64,000 nt of DNA, taken from positions 3,364,501-3,428,500 of the forward strand of contig NZ_CP115960.1 in assembly GCF_027941955.1 (NCBI RefSeq). The letters run 5' to 3'. Of the stretch, positions 29,866 to 37,915 are shown piece by piece. The position numbers and the translations under genes were made by a program. The stretch's first letter is position 1, and the number at the start of each line of letters is the position of its first letter. The stretch is from Sphingomonas sp. 7/4-4 (GTDB lineage Bacteria; Pseudomonadota; Alphaproteobacteria; Sphingomonadales; Sphingomonadaceae). Under the pieces are notes generated by a model. It made no database searches. It was not told where the DNA came from and saw only the letters and a list, made by a program, of their open reading frames with translations.

Positions 29866-31242
29866 GTGGGGTGGGCGCTTCGCCGAAGGCCCGTCCGCGG
29901 TGATGCGTGAGATAAACGCCTCGATTCCCTTCGACAAGCGAATGTGGCGGCAGGATATCCGCGGCTCGCAGGCGCATGCCGCGATGCTGGGCAAGCAGGG
30001 CATCGTCTCGGCCGAGGACGCCGCGCGCATCGCCGAGGGACTCGCGCAGGTCGCCGCCGAGTTCGAGGCCGATGGCGTGCCCGACGATCTCGCGCTCGAA
30101 GACATCCACATGCTCGCCGAGGCGCGGCTGGCGGACAAGATCGGGCCGTCCGCGGGCAGGCTCCACACCGCCCGCTCGCGCAACGACCAGGTGGCGACCG
30201 ATTTCCGCCTCTGGGTGCGCGATGCGATCGACCAGGCCGAGGCGGCGCTGGGGGCTTGCAGGACGCATTGCTCGCGCGTGCCGAGGAGCATGCCGAGAGT
30301 GTGATGCCTGGCTTCACCCATCTCCAGAGCGCGCAGCCGGTGACGCTCGGCCACCATCTGATGGCCTATTTCGAGATGTTCGCGCGCGATCGCTCGCGAC
30401 TGAGGGACGCACGGGCCCGGATGAACCTCTGCCCGCTCGGTTCCGCGGCGCTCGCCGGCACCGGCTTCCCGCTCGATCGCGACGCGACCGCCGCGGCGCT
30501 CGGCTTCGACGGGCCGACGCGCAATTCGCTCGATTCGGTTTCCGACCGCGACTTCGCGATCGAATATCTCACCGCGGCGGCGCAGTGCAGCCTGCACCTC
30601 AGCCGGCTCGCCGAGGAATTCGTGATCTGGGCGAGCCAGCCCTTCGGCTTCGTGCAGCTCTCCGATCAATGGTCGACCGGCAGCTCGATCATGCCGCAGA
30701 AGCGCAATCCCGACGCCGCCGAATTGGTGCGTGGGCATAGCGGGCGGATCACCGGCGCGCTGGTCAGCCTCATGATGACGATGAAGGGCCTGCCGCTAGC
30801 CTATTCGAAGGACATGCAGGACGACAAGCCGCCGGTGTTCGAGGCGCATGATCTGCTCGGCCTGTGCATCGCGGCGATGACCGGGATGGTCGAGAGCGCG
30901 ACCTTCCGCACCGATCGCATGCGCGGCTTGGCCGAATCGGGCTTCGCCACTGCCACCGATCTGGCGGACTGGCTGGTCCGCGAAGCCGGCGTGCCGTTCC
31001 GCGAGGCGCACCACATCACCGGCCGCGCCGTCGCCGTCGCCGAGCAGGCCGGCACCAGGCTCGATCAGTTATCGATCGATGCGCTCAAGGAAATCGACGC
31101 GCGGATCGACGATCGCGTATATGGCGTCCTCAGCGTCGATGCGTCGGTCAACAGCCGCACGAGTTTCGGCGGCACCGCGCCGGCGCGGGTGCGGGCGGCG
31201 ATCGCCGCCGCCCGCAAGGCGCGCGAGGAGGAAGGTCGATGA
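29864..31242 (+). CDS. argH: Argininosuccinate lyase, apparent -1 frameshift
   Basis: Last step of arginine synthesis, splitting argininosuccinate into arginine and fumarate. The N-terminus [20 protein letters not shown] is diagnostic, followed by [18 protein letters not shown]. The frame breaks at the five-G run 30250-30254 and the other frame continues with [40 protein letters not shown] (the family signature GSSxMPxKxN) and [17 protein letters not shown] to 31242. Adding one G gives a normal 459-residue enzyme. It is followed by a lipoprotein gene, lysA, cysG and corA in one run. Confidence 0.94.
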
Positions 31243-31478
31243 AGCGGCTGCTGTTTCTGGGAGGACTTCTTGCGCTGGCCGGCTGCGGCGCGCGCGAAGG
31301 TCTCAAACCCGCGCCGGGCCAGGCGCTGCCGCCGGCGCCGTTCGGCGCCACGGCGACGCCGACCCCCGACGATCTGCTCAAGCCGCCGGTGCAGACCCGC
31401 CCCGCGCGAAGCGACGACCTGATCGAGAGCACGGACAAGAGGCGCAGCGACAAGTTCGATCTGCCGCCGCCCAACTGA
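31239..31478 (+). CDS. Small lipoprotein, LptM/YifL-like
   Basis: A 79-residue lipoprotein. The signal [16 protein letters not shown] ends in a perfect lipobox LAGC (Cys16). Mature residues begin [21 protein letters not shown], reminiscent of the CGxxGLKPxPG start in YifL/LptM-type lipoproteins. The remaining tail is charged ([20 protein letters not shown]). LptM helps oxidise the LPS transporter LptD in E. coli, but whether this protein does so is a guess. The gene lies between argH and lysA, its ATG overlapping the argH stop. Confidence 0.8.
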   Translation: MKRLLFLGGLLALAGCGAREGLKPAPGQALPPAPFGATATPTPDDLLKPPVQTRPARSDDLIESTDKRRSDKFDLPPPN

Positions 31479-31487
31479 CGGAAAATC

Positions 31488-32745
31488 ATGGACCATTTCA
31501 ATCTGATCGACGGCGAACTGCACGTCGAGAACGTGCCGCTCGCGCGCATTGCCGCTGAAGTCGGCACGCCCGTTTATGTCTATTCCGCCGCGACCTTCCA
31601 GCGCCATGCGCGGGTGTTCCGCGACGGCCTTGCCGGGATCGGGCGCAAGCATCTCGCCTTCGCGGTCAAGGCCAATCCCAATCTCGCGGTGCTGCGGCTC
31701 CTCGCCAATGAAGGCTTCGGCGCCGATGTCGTCTCGGGCGGCGAGCTCGCCCGCTCGCTCGCGGCCGGCATGGCGGCGAAGGACATCGTCTTCTCGGGCG
31801 TCGGCAAGACCCGCATTGAGCTCGATCAGGCGCTCAGCGTCGGCATCGGCCAGTTCAACCTCGAGCTCGAGGAAGAAGGCATGGTGCTGTCGCAGCTCGC
31901 CGCCGCGCGCGGGCTGCGGGCCCCCGCCACGTTGCGGGTTAACCCCGATGTTGACGCCGGCACCCACGAAAAATCTCCACCGGCCGCGCCGAGAACAAGT
32001 TCGGCCTGCCGATCGACGAGGCGCCGGCGATCTTCGATCGGCTCGCGCCTTTGCCCGGGCTGAACCTGCGCGGCATCGCGGTGCATATCGGCAGCCAGCT
32101 CCAGAGCCTCGCGCCGCTCGAGCGCGCGTTCGAGCGCGTCGGCAGGCTCGTCGCCGATCTGCGCGCGGCCGGCCACAATATCACCCATGTCGATCTCGGC
32201 GGCGGGCTGGGCGTGCGCTACCGCGAGGGCGACAATCCGCCGTCGCCTGCCGAATTCGGGGCGATGGTCGAGCGCGTCACGCGCGGCTGGGACGTCGAAT
32301 TGATGTTCGAGCCGGGCCGGGTGATCTCGGCCAATTCGGGGTGCTCCTGACCGAAGTGCTCTGGGTCAAGCCGGGCGCGGTCAACCCCTGGGTCATCGTC
32401 GATGCCGCGATGAACGATCTCGCGCGCGTCGCGATGTACGATGCCTGGCACGATTTCGAGGCGGTGCGCCCCACGGGCGAGAAGATGATCGCCAATGTCG
32501 CGGGCCCGGTCTGCGAGAGCAGCGACGTCTTCGCCAAGGGGCGCGAGATCGATGTCGTCCGCTCGGGCGACCTCGCGATCTTCCGCAGCGCCGGCGCTTA
32601 TGGCGCGACCATGGCGAGCACCTATAACAGCCGCCCGCTCGTCCCCGAGGTGCTCGTCTCCGGCGACCGGTTCGAGATCGTCGCGGGCCGCATCTCGGCC
32701 GAGGCGATCATGGCCGAAGAGCATGTTCCGGACTGGCTGAAATGA
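31488..32745 (+). CDS. lysA: Diaminopimelate decarboxylase, two apparent -1 frameshifts
   Basis: PLP enzyme that makes lysine from meso-diaminopimelate. The frame from ATG 31488 has [20 protein letters not shown] (PLP Lys) and breaks at the five-A run 31969-31973. The second section carries [22 protein letters not shown] and [16 protein letters not shown], then [12 protein letters not shown], and breaks at the four-G run 32338-32341. The third section ([41 protein letters not shown]) ends at 32745. With one base added at each site the product is 419 residues, exactly as expected. Both lesions are in homopolymers, pointing to sequencing error. Confidence 0.94.
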
Positions 32746-33500
32746 CTCTGACCGCCCTGCCGATCTTCGTGAAGCTGGCGGGGCGGCCGGTCATCCTGGT
32801 CGGCGAGGGTGAGGCGGCGGACGCCAAGCGCCGCCTGCTCGAACGCGCGGGCGCCGTGATCGTGGGCGAGACCGACGAGGCGACGCTTGCGATCGTTGCT
32901 ACAGAGGACCCCGAGCCCGTCGTCGCGCGCTTGCGCGCACGCGGCGTGCTGGTGAACACAGTCGACCGCTCCGATCTCTGCGATTTCACTTTGCCCGCGA
33001 TCGTCGACCGCGATCCGGTGCTCGTGGCGATCGGCACCGGCGGCGTTTCGGCGGGACTCGCGGCAGCATTGCGCCAGCGGCTGGAGGCAGTGCTGCCGGC
33101 GAGCCTCGGCGGCCTTGCCCGCGCACTGGAGGCGGCAAAACCGGCGATACGCGGCCGCTGGCCCGGGATCGGCGAACGCCGTCGCGCATTGGGTGCCGCG
33201 CTCGCGGGCCCGCTGGATCCTCTCCGTGATCATCCTGCCGACGCCGTCGAGACCTGGCTCAAGGGCTCGGCCTCGGCCGAAGCCGGCCTGTTGCGGTTCA
33301 CGCTCGCATCGCCGGACCCGGATGATTTGTCGCTGCGCCAGGCGCGCGCGCTGTCGCAGGCCGATCGCGTCTTTCATCGCAGTGAGGTCCCGTCGCTTAT
33401 CCTCGACCGCGCCCGCGCCGACGCCGCGCGCATCGCCTGTGATGGCCCCCCGGCTGATCCCGGCCCGGGTCTCTCCCTCTATCTGGAGATGGAAGCATGA
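32742..33500 (+). CDS. cysG: Siroheme synthase N-terminal (precorrin-2 dehydrogenase/ferrochelatase) with vestigial methylase stub
   Basis: Converts precorrin-2 to sirohydrochlorin and inserts iron to make siroheme for sulfite or nitrite reductases. Residues 1-150 are the CysG-B/Met8 domain: FVKLAGRPVILVGEGEAADA (NAD site), VNTVDRSDLCDFTLPAIVDR and SAGLAAALRQRLEAVLP. The last 70 residues (LRFTLASPDPDDLSLRQARA...VPSLILDRARADAARIA) align with the start of the uroporphyrinogen methyltransferase (SUMT) part, but the glycine-rich SAM motif is lost and the domain stops early. So it is CysG with a decayed second half; a separate SUMT must exist elsewhere. It overlaps lysA and corA by four bases each. 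Confidence 0.85.
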   Translation: MTLTALPIFVKLAGRPVILVGEGEAADAKRRLLERAGAVIVGETDEATLAIVATEDPEPVVARLRARGVLVNTVDRSDLCDFTLPAIVDRDPVLVAIGTGGVSAGLAAALRQRLEAVLPASLGGLARALEAAKPAIRGRWPGIGERRRALGAALAGPLDPLRDHPADAVETWLKGSASAEAGLLRFTLASPDPDDLSLRQARALSQADRVFHRSEVPSLILDRARADAARIACDGPPADPGPGLSLYLEMEA

Positions 33501-34449
33501 GCGGCTTCGCTTATGTGGTCGAAGACGGCAAGGTCGAGTCGCCGCCGCTCAAGCAGGCGCTCGGGCGCCGCGCCGGTCTGGTCTGGATCCATCTCACCAC
33601 CAATGACGAGCGCGCCAAGCTCTGGCTGGGCGGCGAGGCGGGGCTCTCGCCTTATGTCATCGAAGCGCTGACCGCGACCGAGACTCGCCCGCGCTGCGAT
33701 GCGGTCGGCGCGGGCGTGGTGATCAATTTGCGCGGGCTCTCGTCAGAGGAGCTCGCCACCTCGGATCTCCTCGCCTCGATCCGCATCTATGCGCTTGGCG
33801 GTTGCGTCTTCTCGGTCACGCGCAAGGCACTGAACGCGCTGCACCCGGTCCGTGAACTGATCGAGGTTGGCAAGTTGCTCGATCCCGGTGATCTGATCGC
33901 GGCATTGTCGCAGGCGATCACCGAGGAGCTCGATCCGGTGGTCGCGGATCTCGGCGATTCGCTCGACGATTGCGAGGAGCAGATCACTTCGGGCCACGCT
34001 TTCGAGCTGCGCCGCATGGTCAATCGCGCGCGCAGCCAGGCGATCGGCCTGCGCCGCTTCCTCAATCCCCAGCGTGCCGCGCTGGAAAAGCTCGCCGCGA
34101 TGCCCAATAACTGGCTCGGCGACGACGACCGGCTCCATCTCTCCGCCGCGGCCGATCGCGCCGCGCGCATGGCGGAGGAGCTGGAGAGCATCCGCGAACG
34201 CGCGGCGCTGGTCCACGAGACGCTCACCGATCTTCGCGCCGAGCAGATCGACCAGCGCTCGCTGATCATCGCAGTGGCGGCGATGGTGTTCCTGCCGCTG
34301 ACCTTCATCACCGGATTGCTCGGCATGAACGTCGCCGGCATCCCCTACGCGCATGAGCCCTGGGCGTTCTGGGGGTGTTCTGGCTGTGCGTGGTGATGGC
34401 AGTGGCGATCGCCTTCTACTTCATCCGCCGCCACTGGTTCGAGCGTTAG
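33497..34449 (+). CDS. CorA family magnesium/zinc transporter, apparent -1 frameshift
   Basis: Inner-membrane divalent metal channel of the CorA/ZntB superfamily. A long N-terminal cytoplasmic helical domain (LHPVRELIEVGKLLDPGD, EELDPVVADLGDSLDDCEEQI) leads to TM1 (IIAVAAMVFLPLTFITGLL) and the signature GMN (GLLGMNVAGIP), after which TM2 should follow. The frame breaks at the five-G run 34371-34375. The next frame gives VFWLCVVMAVAIAFYFIRRH and ends at 34449. One G added gives 317 residues, the full length with two helices. The first section lacks TM2 if the break were real. It ends at the convergent receiver gene. Confidence 0.88.
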
Positions 34450-34452
34450 CGC

Positions 34453-35037
34453 CTAGGCCGCATTACGCTGCAGGGCGAGCGCGTCGTGCAATCCGCGGAT
34501 CGAGGCCATCAACCGGGAACGATCGGTGCGCGCGACGGCGAGTTCGGCCTTCGCCTCACCCAGCTCGATCGCCCGCGCCGCGATACGCGCGTCGAGCGCC
34601 AAGTTGGAGCGCTTGAGTTCGTCGATCCGCGCTGCACGCGCCAGGATCCGATCGATGCGCGCCGCCAGCACGTCGAAGGCGAACGGCTTGGCCAGCCAGT
34701 CGTCGGCACCGGCGCTGAATGCCGCCACCGCGCGATCCGCATGCCCCAGCAGGATCACGGGCAGGTCGGCGGTGTCGCGCGATCCGCGGATTTCGTTGAG
34801 CAGGTGGATGGCCGAGATTTCGGGCGTCAGCACGTCGATCAGTGCCAGATCAAAGCCGCGCGCGGAGAGGAGTTCGAGCGCTTGCGGCGCGGATTCGCTC
34901 AGCACCACCAGATAGCCGAGATTGCCCAGCCGATGCGCGATTTCGTTCAGGCTCGTGCGGCAGCTCCCGGCCGCCAGGACGGTACGCATCGCCTTGCGGC
35001 GCGCGCCCGCGATTCGCTGGGCGGAAGCCTGATCCAT
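34453..35037 (-). CDS. Receiver-domain protein with degenerate acidic pocket
   Basis: A 194-residue single-domain response regulator with a C-terminal coiled-coil-like tail (residues about 130-190, ELKRSNLALDARIAARAIEL). The phosphoacceptor Asp68 lies in LALIDVLTPE and the Lys of the active site in DWLAKPFAFD (about 114-123). The acidic pair that normally sits near residue 20 to bind magnesium (VDD) is replaced by TVLAAGSCRTS, so phosphorylation may be weak or absent. There is no output domain, so it probably works by protein-protein contact. Confidence 0.75.
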   Translation of the reverse strand: MDQASAQRIAGARRKAMRTVLAAGSCRTSLNEIAHRLGNLGYLVVLSESAPQALELLSARGFDLALIDVLTPEISAIHLLNEIRGSRDTADLPVILLGHADRAVAAFSAGADDWLAKPFAFDVLAARIDRILARAARIDELKRSNLALDARIAARAIELGEAKAELAVARTDRSRLMASIRGLHDALALQRNAA

Positions 35038-35111
35038 TCGCGCTCAAAACCCCCGGTCCCAAAGCGCTACGCTAGCCGCAAAGCCTTCACGAAAACGTTA
35101 AGCCTGCGAAA

Positions 35112-35648
35112 TCACCGGCGCAGGAAATCGAAGATCTGGCCCACCATGACATGCATCTGCGGATTGCATTTCGCAATGGCGTCGCCGGGTTCGGCGGTGT
35201 TGATCGCCAGTCCCATCGGAGTCGGCCAACCGCGCAGCGAATGGGTGATGGTGCGCAGTGCCTGCAGCGTCGAAACCGCGGCCTGCCATCCGGCCGCAGT
35301 CGCGATCAGCCCCACCGGCAGCCCGTCGAAATAGACGCGCTCGTCGGCGCGCAATTGCTCGACATAATCGAGCGCGGTCTTGACCAGCCCGGACAATGTC
35401 CCGTGATAGCCGGGCGATCCGACGATGACCGCATCGGCGGTGCGCAGAGCGGCGAGATAGCGGCCGATCGCGGCATGGCTGTCGGCATTGCCGGGCTCGT
35501 AATGCGGGAATGCGATGTCGTCGCCGGTCAGCAGGGTGGTGCGCGCGCCGCGCGCTTCGGCGATCTCCAGCGCCGCCGCGAGCAGCCGCCCGGTGGTCGA
35601 TTCGGCCCGCAAGGTTCCGCCCAGGGCGACGATATGGGGTGCGCTCAT
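35112..35648 (-). CDS. NADPH-dependent FMN reductase family protein
   Basis: A 178-residue flavodoxin-like oxidoreductase that probably reduces FMN or quinones with NAD(P)H. The phosphate loop IVALGGTLRAESTTGRLLAA (residues about 5-24), the flavin-binding VIVGSPGYHGTLSGLVKTALDY and PVGLIATAAGWQAAVSTLQAL match SsuE-type proteins. It stands as a single gene divergent from the Raf-inhibitor-like gene. The physiological substrate is unknown. Confidence 0.85.
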   Translation of the reverse strand: MSAPHIVALGGTLRAESTTGRLLAAALEIAEARGARTTLLTGDDIAFPHYEPGNADSHAAIGRYLAALRTADAVIVGSPGYHGTLSGLVKTALDYVEQLRADERVYFDGLPVGLIATAAGWQAAVSTLQALRTITHSLRGWPTPMGLAINTAEPGDAIAKCNPQMHVMVGQIFDFLRR

Positions 35649-35768
35649 GACGATCCCGCTAGCCCAAAGGGACGATCCGCGCCAGCATCGTCACGGCGCG
35701 CTATCATTCAGGCGCCGGATAGTTTTGCCGGTCCGGTCGTTCACGCTTCCAATCCGCAGGAGGGCCCG

Positions 35769-36386
35769 ATGCTCGAACATGTTCCGCACTGGCTGGGAAG
35801 TGCGCTCAAGGGAGTGCGCGCCGGGGTCGGCAAGCTGGCGATCGCACAGCGCGAGCTCGGCGCGTTCGAGGCGCTGCATCTCGCCAGTCCGGCCTTCGCC
35901 AATGGCGCGCGCCTGCCCGAGCGGTTCACCGCGGATGGCGAGGGCGTGTCGCCGCCCTTGTTCTGGACCGGGGTGCCCGAGGGTACCGAGCGCCTCGCAC
36001 TGATCGTCGAGGACCCCGACGCGCCCGCGCCGCAGCCTCTGGTCCACGCCGTGGTCTGGGACCTGCCGCCCGAGGACGGCGAACTGAAGGAAGGCGCGAT
36101 CCGCGCCGACGGCGCCGGCGATCGCGGCGGCACCGATGTCGGGCGCAACAGCTTCTTCGGCGAGGGCTGGCTGCCGCCCGATCCGCCCACCGGCCATGGC
36201 CCGCACAATTACGCCTTCCAGCTGTTCGCTTTGGGACCCGGCCCCGACGCCGGGGACAGTCCCGGCCGCAGCGCGATCGTCCGCGCGATGGCCGGCCGGG
36301 TGCTGGCCGCAGGTGTGCTCACCGGCACTTATTCGCGCGGCGAGGAGGCCCCGGTCGGCCCGGTGGGTGCGGCCGCGGCGACCTGA
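35769..36386 (+). CDS. YbhB/YbcL (PEBP, Raf-kinase-inhibitor-like) protein
   Basis: A 205-residue PEBP-fold protein. It has the core ligand-site sequences LPERFTADGEGVSPPLFWTGVPEG (given as FTADGEGVSPPLFWTG), IVEDPDAPAPQPLVHAVVWDLP with the catalytic-like DPDAP and HAVVW, and PPTGHGPHNYAFQLFAL. An extra N-terminal helical segment (about 40 residues, MLEHVPHWLGSALKGVRAGV) precedes the fold. No signal peptide is evident. The function of the bacterial proteins is uncertain. It is followed by a conserved intergenic element. Confidence 0.9.
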   Translation: MLEHVPHWLGSALKGVRAGVGKLAIAQRELGAFEALHLASPAFANGARLPERFTADGEGVSPPLFWTGVPEGTERLALIVEDPDAPAPQPLVHAVVWDLPPEDGELKEGAIRADGAGDRGGTDVGRNSFFGEGWLPPDPPTGHGPHNYAFQLFALGPGPDAGDSPGRSAIVRAMAGRVLAAGVLTGTYSRGEEAPVGPVGAAAAT

Positions 36387-36393
36387 GGCCCCT

Positions 36394-36477
36394 GCGCGGC
36401 ATCCCGCTTGCAATGTAGGATTTCAGCTGATTGAGTGGAACGGCTGGGTGCTGCCCGGCCGCTCTTTGGCATCGTCG
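36394..36477 (+). ncRNA. Orphan boxA-containing intergenic element, copy A
   Basis: The block at 36404-36424 (core TGCAATGTAGGATTTC) is followed 32 bases later by GGCCGCTCTTTGGCATCGTC (36457-36476). Immediately before and into this block a hairpin forms: CGGC/GCCG plus GGG/CCC (36441-36461, loop TGCTG). The same arrangement occurs at 53413-53501. The second block resembles rRNA-leader boxA, and the hairpin resembles boxB. It lies between convergent genes on the plus strand. Transcription is not shown; it may be a leader fragment or a small RNA. Confidence 0.45.
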
Positions 36478-36538
36478 TTTGTGGGAAAGAAAATTACGAG
36501 ATTGCGCGCGTTTCCGCAAAAAGAGTCAATTTAAGCGC

Positions 36539-37393
36539 TCAGCCGTTGACGATCGTCCCGCCGTTCGGATGGAGCACCTGGCCGGACATGTAGCTGGCAT
36601 CCTCGCAGGCGAGGAACAGGAAGCAGGGCGCGACTTCGTTGGGCTGGCCGGGGCGGCCCATCGGCGTGTTCTCGCCGAAATTCTTCAGCTTTTCCGGGCT
36701 CGCGCCGCCCATCGGGTTGAGCGGGGTCCAGATCGGCCCGGGTGCGACGGCGTTCACGCGGATGCCCTTCTCGATCAGGTTCTCGGAAAGGCTGCGGGTG
36801 AAGGCAGTGATCGCGCCCTTGGTGCTCGAATAATCGAGCAGCTCCTTCGAGCCCTGGTACATCGTCACTGAGGTGCAGTTCACGATCGCCGCGCCCTGCT
36901 TCAGGTGCGGCATCGCGGCCTGGGTGAGGAAGAACATCCCGAAGATGTTGGTCTGGAAGGTGCGCTTGAGCTGCTCCTCGGTGATGTCGGTGATATGCTT
37001 GTCGGGATGCTGCTCGCCGGCATTGTTCACCAGCACGTCGACGCGGCCGAACTTCTCGATCACCTGCGCGACCGCTCGGTCGCAAAACGCCTTGTCGCCG
37101 ATATCGCCGGCGATGGTCAGCGCCTCGCGGCCTTCCTGGCGGACGATGTCCGCGGTCATCGCGGCATCGTCATGCTCGCAAAGGTACAGGATCGCGACAT
37201 GCGCGCCTTCGCGGGCATAGAGTGCGGCGACGGCGCGGCCGATGCCGCTGTCGGCGCCGGTGATCACCGCCACCTTGTCCTGCAATCGGCCGGAGCCGGG
37301 GTAACGGGGCTCCCAATCGGGTTTGGGCTCGAGCGCGCTCTCGTGTCCGGGCAGCGCGTCCTCGTGGATCATGTCGATCACGGTGTCGCTCAT
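36539..37393 (-). CDS. Short-chain dehydrogenase/reductase (general-stress type)
   Basis: A 284-residue NAD(P)-dependent oxidoreductase. The cofactor site VAVITGADSGIGRAVAALYAREG (about residues 40-62), VLVNNAGEQHPDKHITDI and the catalytic YSSTK within LLDYSSTKGAITAFTRSLS are intact, as is NAVAPGPIWTPLNP. The long N-terminal stretch (about 35 residues) and the PxxG...HPNGGTIVNG C-terminus resemble the stress-induced SDRs such as B. subtilis YdaD/YhdG. An imperfect CGGAAC-N7-GTTCCG palindrome lies 40 bases upstream. The substrate is unknown. Confidence 0.9.
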   Translation of the reverse strand: MSDTVIDMIHEDALPGHESALEPKPDWEPRYPGSGRLQDKVAVITGADSGIGRAVAALYAREGAHVAILYLCEHDDAAMTADIVRQEGREALTIAGDIGDKAFCDRAVAQVIEKFGRVDVLVNNAGEQHPDKHITDITEEQLKRTFQTNIFGMFFLTQAAMPHLKQGAAIVNCTSVTMYQGSKELLDYSSTKGAITAFTRSLSENLIEKGIRVNAVAPGPIWTPLNPMGGASPEKLKNFGENTPMGRPGQPNEVAPCFLFLACEDASYMSGQVLHPNGGTIVNG

Positions 37394-37432
37394 CGGCTGG
37401 CTCCAGTGGAGGGGTTGCCGAGAGAACCGGTG

Positions 37433-37451
37433 CGGAACGCCGGAGGTTCCG
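37433..37451. promoter_or_regulatory. Inverted repeat CGGAAC-N7-GTTCCG upstream of the SDR gene
   Basis: Perfect six-base arms 40 bases before the SDR start. It could be an operator; the GGAAC half-site also recalls the -35 of alphaproteobacterial EcfG promoters, but no CGTT is found at the right distance. Confidence 0.3.
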
Positions 37452-37486
37452 CGTCTTGTCGCCGCCCGGGGGCGGCGGGGCAGGGT

Positions 37487-37582
37487 TCAGGCGATGAGCG
37501 CCGAACCCTGCGTCGCGGTGGCGAGGATCATCGTCGCTGTGAGGCCGAACGAGACCAGGCCAAGCATGAGGCTGCGTACCAT
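37487..37582 (-). CDS. Small single-pass membrane peptide (31 aa)
   Basis: ATG 37582 is preceded by AGGGAGAAAATCACC, a strong ribosome site. The peptide reads MVRSLMLGLVSFGLTATMIL then ATATQGSALIA, one hydrophobic helix with a basic start, and stops at TGA 37487. It lies 29 bases after the stop of a second small peptide gene of similar shape, so the two look like a tandem pair. Too short for family assignment; similar short membrane peptides are common near stress genes in alphaproteobacteria. Neither has homology that I can name. Confidence 0.55.
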   Translation of the reverse strand: MVRSLMLGLVSFGLTATMILATATQGSALIA

Positions 37583-37611
37583 GGTGATTTTCTCCCTATT
37601 CTCTAGCCGGT

Positions 37612-37719
37612 TCACGCGATCGGAACCACGGGGGTCGAGAAGACGACGAAGGCGACAGTGAACAGTACCGAGCCGAGGATGGCGAGGCTGCGATGGAACG
37701 AGTCGAGACGTGCGGTCAT
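37612..37719 (-). CDS. Small single-pass membrane peptide (35 aa)
   Basis: ATG 37719 has CAGGGAGTAAGAACC directly upstream, again a strong ribosome site. The product starts MTARLDSFHRSLAILGSVLF and continues TVAFVVFSTPVVPIA, one transmembrane helix with an N-terminal charged segment, ending at TGA 37612. Shared traits with the downstream peptide (RSL near the start, then one helix and short tail) suggest duplication. An extended -10 promoter (TGCTATAGT) lies 55 bases upstream. Function unknown. Confidence 0.55.
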   Translation of the reverse strand: MTARLDSFHRSLAILGSVLFTVAFVVFSTPVVPIA

Positions 37720-37773
37720 GGTTCTTACTCCCTGTGATGATCGGCTCCGGACCATCCGGCTGCCGATGCCGAC

Positions 37774-37782
37774 ACTATAGCA
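37774..37782 (-). promoter_or_regulatory. Extended -10 promoter for the small-peptide pair
   Basis: On the minus strand TGCTATAGT is an extended -10 (TGn plus TATAGT), about 55 bases upstream of the 35-residue peptide start. The -35 is poor (CTTACA at 19 bases). Confidence 0.45.
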
Positions 37783-37806
37783 GGGGCGTGCCAACTTCTG
37801 TAAGCT

Positions 37807-37884
37807 GTTGAAAATCAACAATTGGTGTTCCACGCGGCGGAAAAGTTGGGAAAATGCACGCCAGAGGTTGGTGAAAATTACCAA
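37807..37884. promoter_or_regulatory. A/T-rich region with two inverted repeats
   Basis: GTTGA-AAA-TCAAC (37807-37819) and TTGGT-GAAAATT-ACCAA (37868-37884) are both palindromic and share a GAAAAT centre. They lie in a stretch of unusually low GC between the small-peptide genes and the diguanylate cyclase gene end. They could bind a regulator of the peptides. No T-run follows either hairpin. Confidence 0.4.
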
Positions 37885-37915
37885 TCGAAAGCGAACAACC
37901 ACTGTCCGATATCGG

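Noticed and set aside
37415..37450. EcfG-type promoter (GGAAC...CGTT) before the SDR gene
   Set aside because: GGAAC is present but no CGTT lies 16-18 bases away in the correct orientation.
37774..37790. Sigma-54-like TGGCACGCCCCTGC upstream of the tiny peptides
   Set aside because: GG and GC are only nine bases apart rather than ten; the extended -10 fits better. It would merit another look if the C-run here has also lost a base.
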